NCBI RefSeq assembly: GCF_003438075.1
Contig: NZ_QSTA01000005.1
Coordinates: forward strand, 42,133-106,132
DNA length: 64,000 nt
Direction: 5' to 3'
DNA from: Eubacterium sp. OM08-24
GTDB lineage: Bacteria; Bacillota; Clostridia; Oscillospirales; Acutalibacteraceae
This document shows positions 16,087 through 24,284 of the stretch, piece after piece. Numbering within the stretch: the first letter of the stretch is position 1; each line of letters starts with the position of its first letter. Below the pieces are notes generated by a model. The model had not been told where the DNA came from and did not search any database. It saw nothing but the letters and a program-made list of their open reading frames with translations. The translations under genes were made by a program, and so were the position numbers.

Positions 16087-17862
16087 TTATTCTTCAACCG
16101 TCGGTTCTGTCGGAGTTGGTTCAGGAGCGGGTTCAGGCTCTGTTGGAGTCGGTTCGGGATCGGGTTCGGGAGTTACGGTTGGTTCCGGAGTTGGCTCAGG
16201 AGTCGGCTCAGGAGTCGGCTCAGGAGCAGGGGCTGGAATATCGGGAGTAACCTGCGATGATGAGCTGCTGCCTGACGATGAGTTATTGCTTGACGAGCTT
16301 GAGCTGTTATTGTCGCTTGGTGTTGAAACGACTCCGTTATCGCCGTCTGCCGAACCGCCGCCAATGCCGCCGCTGCTCTCATATGTTGATGACGGGAGTT
16401 CCTCACGATCAACCTCTTTGCCGTCTTTATAATATACTCTCCATGCTCTTGCAGAAAATTCCTTTCCGCTTGTAGAGCCGATTTCGTTTTCTGTCTTTAT
16501 TTCATCATAATCCGAGCTCTTCCAACCCCAAAATGTAACCGAAAGTGTTGTGCCGTCCATTTTACATTCAATGAACATCTGATAATCGGTAGGATTAGAG
16601 AATTTCAAATCAAGGTTAGGATAGTCAATAGTTGCGTCAAGACCTGTCGGCACATAGTCAGATGCCCAAAGGTGGCAATATCTTTCCTCAATCTCAACAT
16701 TGGCTCTGATAGCCGCATTATAAATAGTTGAGCTTGCCTGACAAATTCCGCCGCCGTTGCCCTGTACCAGCTTGCCGTCTGCAATTACACCTGCCGGCTT
16801 GTAGCCGTTTTCAGAAAGGTTAGAGTCGCCTGTGCATTCGTTGAAAGACCACACATCGCCCGGCTCAAGTACAGAACCGTTGCAAGCCTCAAGTGCGGTT
16901 TTCATATTTGAGTTGCCGTTTGCGTTATTGTAAGATACGGTTTCGTAAGTAGAAAGCTTTATTATATTCTTCTTAACCATATCGGCAGAAATTTTTGCGT
17001 CTACATCTTTTACAACAGCATTAATTGCCATTGTGCCTGTACCGCTTTTTACAGCAGATGAAAGCTGAGTGATGAGATCCTTATTGTCAAGCACAGCGCC
17101 TTTTTTAGCGTCCTCATACTTAAATCTGTTATCTCCGTCATACGGATTAAATTCCGATACACGAGCATTTGTTGCCGCTACATCAACATCCTTTTTAATC
17201 TTCTCTGCATTGCTCTTTATGGAGTCATCTGTGCAGGTTGCGATTATAGTGTATGTCTTTGTGCTTTTGTCCGACTTATCATTGCTTATCTCGTCATTTT
17301 TCAGCTGAGTAAGTACGCTTTCTGTGTTGTATGTATATTTTAAATCTTTTTCCGTAATTGTGTAGGTCTTGTCCTTTGCCTTAACGGAAATTGAAACAGG
17401 CTTTATAAAGGATTCCTGCTTTGCTGTCAAAAGTTTAAGTGCCTCGTCATAGGTCTTGCCTGCAAGCGAAATGCCCGACACCTGCGCATCATCGGAAAAA
17501 TGGAAACCCAAGCCGAGATTGTCGGCATTTGTCTGTCCGTTTTTGCTTGGCATAAGCATAACAACACCTGCAACCGCTATACCTACAACAACCGCACCTG
17601 CCGCACAGCTTGCAATAATAATCTTCTTTTTATTGCTTTTGCCGTCATTTTTATCAGTCTTTTTACCGTTATTCTTTTTTCTCGGCTTTTCTTCTTCGTA
17701 AGACACGATATCGGCATAATGGTGAGCGCCGCCCGAGTGCTTAGTATCGTTTTTGCCTTTTGAATTATTTTTATTTTCAGTGTTGTTTACACTTTTTGAA
17801 ACATCTACGAAATCATCATCCGTATCATCGTAGAAAATAAAATCCTTGTCATAATCGACCAT
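16087..17862 (-). CDS. VanW-family membrane protein with peptidoglycan-binding-like region
   Basis: 591-residue protein. About 85 charged, low-complexity cytoplasmic residues come first, then one membrane segment (about 85-107: IIIASCAAGAVVVGIAVAG). A region similar to the PG_binding_4 domain common in VanW proteins (about 130-320) and the VanW domain (about 325-460) follow. The VanW domain has LEPGDVWSFNECTG, GGGICQASSTIYNAA and FWGWKSS. The external tail is a Ser/Asn-rich stretch and then repeats of the EPTP type, a wall-spanning spacer. VanW proteins occur in glycopeptide-resistance clusters and widely in Clostridia as cell-wall proteins of unclear activity. No other van gene is near, so resistance should not be inferred. 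Confidence 0.88.
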   Translation of the reverse strand: MVDYDKDFIFYDDTDDDFVDVSKSVNNTENKNNSKGKNDTKHSGGAHHYADIVSYEEEKPRKKNNGKKTDKNDGKSNKKKIIIASCAAGAVVVGIAVAGVVMLMPSKNGQTNADNLGLGFHFSDDAQVSGISLAGKTYDEALKLLTAKQESFIKPVSISVKAKDKTYTITEKDLKYTYNTESVLTQLKNDEISNDKSDKSTKTYTIIATCTDDSIKSNAEKIKKDVDVAATNARVSEFNPYDGDNRFKYEDAKKGAVLDNKDLITQLSSAVKSGTGTMAINAVVKDVDAKISADMVKKNIIKLSTYETVSYNNANGNSNMKTALEACNGSVLEPGDVWSFNECTGDSNLSENGYKPAGVIADGKLVQGNGGGICQASSTIYNAAIRANVEIEERYCHLWASDYVPTGLDATIDYPNLDLKFSNPTDYQMFIECKMDGTTLSVTFWGWKSSDYDEIKTENEIGSTSGKEFSARAWRVYYKDGKEVDREELPSSTYESSGGIGGGSADGDNGVVSTPSDNNSSSSSSNNSSSGSSSSSQVTPDIPAPAPEPTPEPTPEPTPEPTVTPEPDPEPTPTEPEPAPEPTPTEPTVEE

Positions 17863-18092
17863 TAAAAAATTCCTCCATCCGGGAAATTATGTTTGCAATT
17901 TCTTTATTATGTATGCTAATACTATAATTTTACTACACTTTTTTATAAAAATAAAGGGAAAAATTCAAAATTCAAGCTAAAATAATTCCCAAATTTTATT
18001 TATACTTTCAGCATTAATTTTTATGCTATGCCATATTTTTATGACTGATTTTTATTGCTTAAAATTATTTATTAATCTTTTTTACTTTTAGG

Positions 18093-18121
18093 TTGAAAAT
18101 TGTTTATATTAACGATATAAT
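18093..18121 (+). promoter_or_regulatory. Promoter of the glycosyltransferase gene
   Basis: TTGAAA, 17-base spacer, TATAAT, 40 bases before the ATG at 18161. The remaining part of the divergent gap (17863-18092) is AT-rich with nothing recognised. Confidence 0.82.
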
Positions 18122-18160
18122 ATACTTAAAAGACATTATTATTAATGGAGCTAATTTATT

Positions 18161-19285
18161 ATGAGAATATTGATTTTTACCGCCTCAACGGGCGGAGGTC
18201 ATAAAAGAGCCGCCGCCGCACTTGAGGATAAAATAAAGTCGCTTGACCCCAAAAGCGAAGTAAAGGTTGTTGACGCTTTAAAGGCAATCGGCAAGGTTTA
18301 CGATAAGACGGTATGCGGCGGTTATCACTTTATGGCGACCAAAATTCCAAAGGTTTACGGTGTATGCTACAAGGTTACCGACCGCAAAACTATTATTTAT
18401 GACGCTGTTATGAAGTCAAACACCGCAATGTCAAACAAACTTTTGAGCATTATCGATGACTTTGCGCCCGATGTCATTATTATGTGCCATCCGTTTATAA
18501 CAACTATGGTTTCAAAGCTCAGAAAAAAGGGCAAGATTACCGCTAAGGCAATCAGCCTTATTACCGATTATGACGCTCACCGCACCTACATTGTGCCGAA
18601 TATTGACGCATATGTGCTTGCCGAACCGCAGATGGCAGAAAAGCTCACAGACGAATATGATGTAGATAAAAATATAATTTATCCGCTCGGTATTCCGATT
18701 TTTGACAGATTTTCTCAGCCGTATGATAAAGCCGAAATTTGCAAAAGAGAGGGGTTAAACCCTAATATTCCTACCGTTCTGCTTATGGCTGGTTCTTTTG
18801 GTGTAACAAGCGTGCTGAAGTTTTACAAAAGCCTTGTTATGCAAAAAAAGCAGATACAGTTTATTGTAATTGCCGGCAGAAATAAGCATCTTTATTCTCA
18901 TCTTGAAGAGGTTATGGAAGAAACCAATGCTCAGGACTGCACTAAACTTTTGTACTTTGTTAACAATGTTGAGGACTATATGCATATTTCAGACCTTATT
19001 GTAACAAAGCCGGGCGGACTTACGGTTACGGAAAGTCTTGCCTGCCAACTTCCGCTTGCTATTTACAATGCTTTTCCGGGGCAAGAAAGAGATAATGCGG
19101 AATTTCTCGTAAAAACAGGCGCTGCGATTATGCTTGACAAGGTAAACGGCGCTGAACAGGTTTGCCGTTTGCTCGGTAATCCCGACAAACTTGCCGAGAT
19201 GAAAAAGCTATGCAAAAACCTTGCGCAGGAAAACTCGGCAGAAAAAATATATAACCTCGCCAAAAGGCTTGTCAATGAAGAATAA
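18161..19285 (+). CDS. GT28 glycosyltransferase (MGDG synthase/UgtP-like)
   Basis: Membrane-associated glycosyltransferase of the diacylglycerol glucosyl/galactosyl-transferase type, which makes glycolipid for the membrane. 374 residues, two Rossmann halves. Seen: N-terminal LIFTASTGGGHKRAA (acceptor-side loop), VDALKAIG, CHPF, SLITDYDAHRTYIVP, LLMAGSFGVTSV and the sugar-nucleotide motif TKPGGLTVTESLAC. The closest function by motif is UgtP/MGDG synthase; MurG is less likely because of TGGGHKRAA and the ITDYDAH block. It is followed by the serpin gene after 21 bases, probably in one transcript. Confidence 0.88.
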   Translation: MRILIFTASTGGGHKRAAAALEDKIKSLDPKSEVKVVDALKAIGKVYDKTVCGGYHFMATKIPKVYGVCYKVTDRKTIIYDAVMKSNTAMSNKLLSIIDDFAPDVIIMCHPFITTMVSKLRKKGKITAKAISLITDYDAHRTYIVPNIDAYVLAEPQMAEKLTDEYDVDKNIIYPLGIPIFDRFSQPYDKAEICKREGLNPNIPTVLLMAGSFGVTSVLKFYKSLVMQKKQIQFIVIAGRNKHLYSHLEEVMEETNAQDCTKLLYFVNNVEDYMHISDLIVTKPGGLTVTESLACQLPLAIYNAFPGQERDNAEFLVKTGAAIMLDKVNGAEQVCRLLGNPDKLAEMKKLCKNLAQENSAEKIYNLAKRLVNEE

Positions 19286-19306
19286 GAAAGGACAGATTTA
19301 TAACTG

Positions 19307-20626
19307 ATGAAAAAATCAATTTCAGCACTGCTTTGCGCAGGCTTGATCACCATTACTTTTACTGCCTGCTCAAGCGCAGACAGCTTTTCTGATAAAGAAA
19401 CTCTCTCAAATGATGCGGAAAGAAACAGCGACATTGAAACCACATTCAACTACGGTGACGGCGCTGTTACCGCTCCTACCGAATACAACTCATATTCAAG
19501 CGAGGTCAGCGATTTTGAACTAAAGCTCTTCCGCAATTATTATAAAAATAATTCCGACAAAAAAAGCTTTGTTTTTTCGCCTGCCAACACAACCCTCACA
19601 CTCAGTCTTATGGCAAACGGTGCGGCAAAACAAAGCCAGACAAATATTGTAAACGCACTGAGTGACGAGCTTACTCTTGATGCGTTAAATCAATGTTCAT
19701 CGTATTTTCAGAGCAGACTTAAAGCCTTTTCAAATGACGGCACAAGCACCGATGAAAAGGACAAAAACAAAGAAAAGGCTTACCTAAAACTTAACCAGTC
19801 AATCTTCTTTAACGACACCGTTGACATAAGAAAGAACTTTCTCACCGCAAACGCAAACTTTTACGGTTCAGACATTTTCAGATTTGTTTTCTCTGATGAA
19901 AATGCAGTGAAAAAGGTTAATTCCGTTCTCGGTGAAAATGCCGTTTCTTCGCTTGACAACTCAAACAACCTTTTCTGCACAAGCACCTCTGATGTGTATG
20001 ATGAGTGGCTTACAGCTTACGAAACCGATGCGGTTGCCGACGGCACTTTCTACTCGGAAAGCGGAGAAAAAACCGTAAAATATATGACCTCTGCCGAAAA
20101 CTACATCCACACAAGCAAGGCTCAGGGCATTATAAAATATATGCGCAACACTCCCGTAAAATTTGCCGCTATTATGCCAAATGAGGATATCTCACTCGAA
20201 AGCTACATATCCTCATTGACAAATCTTGAGTATTCCGATATGCTCGAAAGCTTTAAAATCACTTCACTCACAAATGCGGCTGTTCCCGAATTCAGCATTA
20301 AATCCGACGGCAAGCCTGCAAGTCTTAAATCCGAGCTTGAGGAGTGCGGTCTTGCGGATTTATTTACCGATAACATTAACCTTTCAAACATCACCCTCTC
20401 CGATGATCTCTTTGTAAATGACATCTCGGAAATTCAGCCGTCAATCACCGTAAATCCTGTGGGTGTAGGCGGCAGTGAAAGCGTTAAGGCAACAGTTACA
20501 GCCAATACACTTAATAAAGATTCTAAAAAAGCCGACGGCACTTTAAAATTTGACCGTCCGTTCATATTTATGCTGATAGACAATGAAAGCGACATTCCTC
20601 TTTACATAGGAACAGTTGATTTCTGA
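19307..20626 (+). CDS. Serpin-family lipoprotein
   Basis: Surface lipoprotein (lipobox ends at Cys21) with a serpin fold, 439 residues. Serpin landmarks: FVFSPANTTLTLSLMANGA at about residues 89-106, and the C-terminal signature FDRPFIFMLIDNESDIPLYIG. Inhibitory serpins need a small-residue hinge such as GTEAAAAT in the reactive loop. Here the region reads NPVGVGGSESVKATVTAN, which is poorly conserved, so it may be non-inhibitory or slow. Gut Clostridia (for example Eubacterium siraeum) are known to have serpins. A partner protease is not seen. The stop codon directly abuts the stop of the converging spoIIE gene. Confidence 0.88.
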   Translation: MKKSISALLCAGLITITFTACSSADSFSDKETLSNDAERNSDIETTFNYGDGAVTAPTEYNSYSSEVSDFELKLFRNYYKNNSDKKSFVFSPANTTLTLSLMANGAAKQSQTNIVNALSDELTLDALNQCSSYFQSRLKAFSNDGTSTDEKDKNKEKAYLKLNQSIFFNDTVDIRKNFLTANANFYGSDIFRFVFSDENAVKKVNSVLGENAVSSLDNSNNLFCTSTSDVYDEWLTAYETDAVADGTFYSESGEKTVKYMTSAENYIHTSKAQGIIKYMRNTPVKFAAIMPNEDISLESYISSLTNLEYSDMLESFKITSLTNAAVPEFSIKSDGKPASLKSELEECGLADLFTDNINLSNITLSDDLFVNDISEIQPSITVNPVGVGGSESVKATVTANTLNKDSKKADGTLKFDRPFIFMLIDNESDIPLYIGTVDF

Positions 20627-22945
20627 TTATTCATTATCAGTCAGTTTTAGCGCAAGCACCGTAATGTCGTCATCGTGACCGTCATCTCGGTGCTTTATTG
20701 CTTCTGCCACAACCGCCTGCGCAAGTTCCTGCGTACTGCCCTTGTTCCATGTTCTAATCAGATTTTCAAGCCATTTTTCATCACCGGTCAATACTCCGTC
20801 AGACACCATAACCACCATATCTCCTGTTGTTAAGCTAACCGTATCGGTCGAAAATTTAATATTGTTTAGTATTCCGGCAGGCAGTGACGGCATTTCTTTC
20901 GTCATTACCCTGCCGTTTTTCTTTATAAAAGTGAGCGGCGCTCCGGCTTTGTTAAGCGTTACCCTGCCGCTGTATAAATCTACCTTTGCAACATCAACAG
21001 TAGAGAGAGATTCGTCCTCGCTCTTTACCATAAGTGCGGAATTAACAATTTGCAGTGAGCTTTCGGGAGTAAGTCCCGATTTTAAAAGCCTTGTCATAAT
21101 AGAAGTTGCCATATTGCCGTCCACCGCCGCTCTGCCGCCTGTACCCATACCGTCACACACAATGGCATAGGTGTTGCCTGTACCGTCATTAAAGTAATTC
21201 AGGCAATCGCCGCACAGCTTGCCACGATTTGCAATGTGCTGTTCCGTACCTATCTCAACATCATAAACAGGCATTTCGCATAGCTTTGCTCTGATAGTTC
21301 CGCCCTCTTTTGTAATCAGAGGCAAGTCAAATCTTCTGCCACAGCATTTGGAAATTTCACGCATAAGCACACCTTTTGAAAAGCGCTTTGACTTTGGAGA
21401 AATTGAAAGCTCCACATTCATTCTGCCGCCCGAGGTCACAAGGCAAACGCACTCCATGGGGATAATTCCCATTGCGGAAAGTACTGAAATTATCCTTTCC
21501 GATGCCTCGGTGTTGCACTGCATGGCACTTTTAAATTCGTCTGACAAATCGGCTAATATATCGCCGATTCCCGAAAACTGACCTGCTACCACACTGCGCA
21601 CATCGTCAACCCTGCGCTGAGCCTCAAGGCAGGAAATATATTCCCTGTAATTGATGTTCATACTGTCGGCAATTTCTCGTTTTTTACAGCATTTCTTAAC
21701 AAAGACTTCTTCTATATCATTTTCGCTAACTCTGCCCTGTTGCTCAAGCCTTTCTTCAAGGCGGCGAAAATCATCATAGGTCACCCCCTCCTGCTTATCA
21801 TGGCAATATACCTTTAATCCACAACCCGAACAGACATTTTTTCTGACATTGTCGCATACCATATCAAGCGTGGGTGAATACAGCCTTTTCAGCCTGTCGG
21901 ATACTCCGTTGACATCATTTTTAACATTATTAATAGCTTTAGACGCAAAATCAAGCCTCATAACCACATTTTTTCTCAGTGTTTCGCCAAGCGAGGCATT
22001 TTTTTCGTGCGAAAAAACAGGAGCTATAAAGCTTCCTATTTCCTTTGGCAAAATCATAAAAATTACAGATGCCGTAAAGCTTTCTATAAGCACCTCGGCA
22101 AGCGCTATTCTGTCGCTGAAAGCAAGGCACATTACCGCATCGGAAATAATAAAGGCTATCACACAGCCGAGCTTTCCTACTGTTGAGAAAAGTCCTGCCA
22201 TTAGACCGCCAAAAGCATATCCGCCGCAGATAAAGCCTTGATTGCGGCTTGCAATACTGAATATTGCGCCCGTTGCAATTCCGCAAACCGCACCGCCTGC
22301 AACACCGCCGTATCTTGCGCAAAGCAAGGTGACGAGGACTGCAAGAATCCTGCCTACGGATATACCCTCAATGGCAACACTGCCGAACGAAAGCATAAGC
22401 ACACAGCCTGTAAGCACAAGGCTGGCGGTTTCTTGCTGAGAAAAAGCTGCAATACTTCGTCTTTCGCTTGCAAGTCTTACCGTACTGCTGAAAAAGTAAG
22501 CCGCCGTACCTGCGAGCACAGCCTCAATGATGCAGTCTGTTATAGATGACAAGGTGCTTGTGCTGACAAAGGTAAGTACAACTCCTGTTGCGAGTATCGG
22601 CAAAAACGCAGTCAGCGGAGCAAACAGAACGCTGTTTTTCACTCGCTTTATGTCGCTTGTAAGCCACCTTATACCGCCTATTGCAACCACAACGGCTATG
22701 TATCTAAAGCTGTCTGAGGGTGTGAGCAAAATATACCCGAGTCCCGTACCTGCAAGAGCCGACAGTAAATACTTTTTTGGTACTGCCGCCGCAAAAGATG
22801 CACCAAAAGGCGATAAATTTCCGAGCATTGCCCCCTTTGACACCAGAACACCGCTCACAAAATACACAATGTTTGTAATTACAGTTCTTGCAAATTCAGC
22901 CGAGCCATCAATATTTTTGCGAACCAGAGCTTTTTTTGCCTCCAT
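20627..22945 (-). CDS. spoIIE: Stage II sporulation protein E, SpoIIAA phosphatase
   Basis: Membrane PP2C-type phosphatase that dephosphorylates SpoIIAA and so releases sigma-F in the forespore. 772 residues. About ten membrane segments lie in the first 310 residues, followed by a central region with a cysteine cluster (CSGCGLKVYC). The C-terminal PP2C domain has YAIVCDGMGTGGRAAVDG, MVVMVSDGV and HDDDITVLAL, giving the metal-binding aspartates. It is transcribed alone. Its presence indicates a spore-forming lineage. Its 3' end meets the serpin stop with no intervening base and no terminator. Confidence 0.96.
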   Translation of the reverse strand: MEAKKALVRKNIDGSAEFARTVITNIVYFVSGVLVSKGAMLGNLSPFGASFAAAVPKKYLLSALAGTGLGYILLTPSDSFRYIAVVVAIGGIRWLTSDIKRVKNSVLFAPLTAFLPILATGVVLTFVSTSTLSSITDCIIEAVLAGTAAYFFSSTVRLASERRSIAAFSQQETASLVLTGCVLMLSFGSVAIEGISVGRILAVLVTLLCARYGGVAGGAVCGIATGAIFSIASRNQGFICGGYAFGGLMAGLFSTVGKLGCVIAFIISDAVMCLAFSDRIALAEVLIESFTASVIFMILPKEIGSFIAPVFSHEKNASLGETLRKNVVMRLDFASKAINNVKNDVNGVSDRLKRLYSPTLDMVCDNVRKNVCSGCGLKVYCHDKQEGVTYDDFRRLEERLEQQGRVSENDIEEVFVKKCCKKREIADSMNINYREYISCLEAQRRVDDVRSVVAGQFSGIGDILADLSDEFKSAMQCNTEASERIISVLSAMGIIPMECVCLVTSGGRMNVELSISPKSKRFSKGVLMREISKCCGRRFDLPLITKEGGTIRAKLCEMPVYDVEIGTEQHIANRGKLCGDCLNYFNDGTGNTYAIVCDGMGTGGRAAVDGNMATSIMTRLLKSGLTPESSLQIVNSALMVKSEDESLSTVDVAKVDLYSGRVTLNKAGAPLTFIKKNGRVMTKEMPSLPAGILNNIKFSTDTVSLTTGDMVVMVSDGVLTGDEKWLENLIRTWNKGSTQELAQAVVAEAIKHRDDGHDDDITVLALKLTDNE

Positions 22946-23301
22946 TTTTTAACATCCTTTTCTTTATTATAATAGATAGCATTGTCTGCAACCTTTACAT
23001 ATATTATAAATTTTCGCCGACAATCGTTTTGTCACTATGTGGATGGCAGTTTATATATTCTTTTGTAGAAATATTATTGCTTGCTAAATTAATTAATTTA
23101 TATTCGGTAAAAATAATCCTTATGCTTATTTTTATCAGTATTCAAGCCGTTTTTAAGTAAAGCAAGGCTAAAAAGGCATTCAAGGCACAAAATAATTTTT
23201 TCTTACTGCATTATGTCGCACTGCCTATGCAAAGCGCAAAAAGCACTGTTGCATAGGTAATGCTGTTGTATTGGGTAATTTATGGGACAGCCTTTATAAT
23301 T
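22946..23301. other. Intergenic region with a nested inverted repeat
   Basis: No gene recognised. It contains the nested inverted repeat GCATTA (23208-23213), CCTATGCAA (23224-23232), TTGCATAGG (23249-23257), TAATGC (23258-23263), with a 10-base one-sided bulge. It lies downstream of the antitoxin gene and lacks a T tract. Close to spoIIE there is a TATAAT (minus strand, near 22965), but the -35 cannot be fixed. Confidence 0.5.
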
Positions 23302-23553
23302 TTAATCGGCAGTATGATTAACAATCTCTGCAAAAGATGAATATTCCGACTTTTTCGAAAAACTTTTTAAAGTATCAAAAAAGCCTTCTTCATCACTTTC
23401 ACGCTTTATTTCAAACGGGATTTTCTGCTCACGCAGTGACTGCTTTAAAAACAGATTTACCGCCGTTGACAAATCAAGCCCCAAGTCCGAGTACAATTCC
23501 TGCGCCAATTTTTTAAGCTCGCTGTCTATGTTTATATTTTCATTTGCCGCCAT
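23302..23553 (-). CDS. RelB/DinJ-family antitoxin, no toxin gene adjacent
   Basis: 83-residue protein with the ribbon-helix-helix start typical of RelB/DinJ antitoxins: NINIDSELKKLAQELYSDLGLDLSTAVNLFLKQSL, here cited only as a region (residues 6-40), then a toxin-binding tail. Such antitoxins bind their own promoter and neutralise a YafQ/RelE-type ribonuclease. No toxin-like reading frame follows on either strand before spoIIE, so it is an orphan or acts on a toxin elsewhere. It is divergent from ctsR and shares a 263-base regulatory gap with it. A possible operator is the 10-bp repeat array at 23683-23722. Confidence 0.85.
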   Translation of the reverse strand: MAANENINIDSELKKLAQELYSDLGLDLSTAVNLFLKQSLREQKIPFEIKRESDEEGFFDTLKSFSKKSEYSSFAEIVNHTAD

Positions 23554-23650
23554 TTTATCACTTCCGTTTTGCTTTTTCTATGCTTATTATATGAGTATTT
23601 TTGATATGTATGTTGTGAAAAGTCAAGTAAATATCGGCAAAAAGCTAAAA

Positions 23651-23667
23651 GGTCAGAAAAAGTCAAA
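23651..23667 (+). promoter_or_regulatory. CtsR operator, site 1
   Basis: GGTCAGAAAAAGTCAAA matches the direct heptad repeat recognised by CtsR (RGTCAAA, 3-base spacer, RGTCAAA). It lies about 90 bases upstream of the -35. Confidence 0.75.
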
Positions 23668-23682
23668 AATATTTTAAAATTT

Positions 23683-23722
23683 AGTATTTGCGAGTATTCG
23701 GGAGTATTTGCGAGTATTTTTT
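23683..23722. repeat. Four tandem 10-bp repeats (AGTATTTGCG type)
   Basis: Units at 23683, 23693, 23703 and 23713: AGTATTTGCG, AGTATTCGGG, AGTATTTGCG, AGTATTTTTT. The period is exactly one helical turn. A further GAGTATTTTT lies at 23593-23602 close to the antitoxin start. They look like an operator array for a repeating DNA-binding protein. Confidence 0.7.
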
Positions 23723-23738
23723 AAATTAGCATTTAATT

Positions 23739-23784
23739 TTTGACTTTATTTGACTTTGACTTTCTCTGACTTTAGTCTTATAAT
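23739..23784 (+). promoter_or_regulatory. ctsR operon promoter with two CtsR operators
   Basis: Promoter TTGACT (23756-23761), 17 bases, TATAAT (23779-23784). Two further CtsR direct repeats in minus orientation overlap it: 23739-23756 (AAGTCAAATAAAGTCAAA) and 23755-23772 (AAGTCAGAGAAAGTCAAA). Bound CtsR would cover the -35 and part of the spacer, the classic autorepression layout. Confidence 0.9.
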
Positions 23785-23816
23785 AAGGTCACAATCTGAA
23801 AGAGAGGCGAGAAAAG

Positions 23817-24266
23817 ATGAGAATGAGCGATTTGGTCGCTAAATATATTACAGAAATGCTTGACGAGCAAAACGGCAGTGCGGAAATTCAGCGAAATGAG
23901 TTGGCAGGAAATCTTGGCTGTGTGCCAAGTCAGATAAACTATGTTATCACCTCACGCTTTACCCCCGAACAAGGTTACATTGTCGAGAGCAGACGAGGCG
24001 GCGGCGGTTACATTAGAATAAGCCGTGTAAGTATGGATAGAGGTACTGCGATAATGCATATAATTAACTCGGTAGGCAATTCGCTTGACAAAGCGTCAGC
24101 CGAGGCAATGCTTAACAATATGGTCAACAGGTCAATTATTGAGCTGAGCATTGCAAAGGTTATGGCATCTGCGTTGTCTGACCGAGCGTTGCATACCGTT
24201 GAGCAGGAAAAAAGAGATTCGCTCAGAGCCGATCTTTTTAAAAATATGCTTTTAGCAATATCATAA
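23817..24266 (+). CDS. ctsR: Transcriptional repressor of class III heat-shock genes
   Basis: CtsR represses clp genes at normal temperature and is inactivated on heat or protein stress, in part by the McsB kinase. 149 residues. The N-terminal winged helix-turn-helix begins MSDLVAKYITEML and includes the wing ESRRGGGGYIRI, whose glycine-rich loop is the heat sensor. The C-terminal dimerisation and McsB-binding region follows. A second in-frame ATG lies 6 bases downstream; 23817 is kept because GAGAGG is 9 bases before it. It is first in the operon ctsR-mcsA-mcsB-clpC with three CtsR sites upstream. Confidence 0.97.
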   Translation: MRMSDLVAKYITEMLDEQNGSAEIQRNELAGNLGCVPSQINYVITSRFTPEQGYIVESRRGGGGYIRISRVSMDRGTAIMHIINSVGNSLDKASAEAMLNNMVNRSIIELSIAKVMASALSDRALHTVEQEKRDSLRADLFKNMLLAIS

Positions 24267-24284
24267 GAGCAGGAGGTATTTATT

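Noticed and set aside
16090..16240. Tandem repeat resembling a short repeat array or CRISPR
   Set aside because: It encodes the EPTP-rich tail of the VanW-like protein and has no unique spacers.
16087..17862. Glycopeptide-resistance locus suggested by VanW
   Set aside because: No VanH, VanA/B, VanX or VanRS genes are near; VanW-domain proteins are common wall proteins in Clostridia.
22888..23160. Hydrophobic 90-codon plus-strand frame as a possible toxin for the RelB-like antitoxin
   Set aside because: It begins inside spoIIE on the other strand, has no ribosome site and does not resemble RelE/YafQ.
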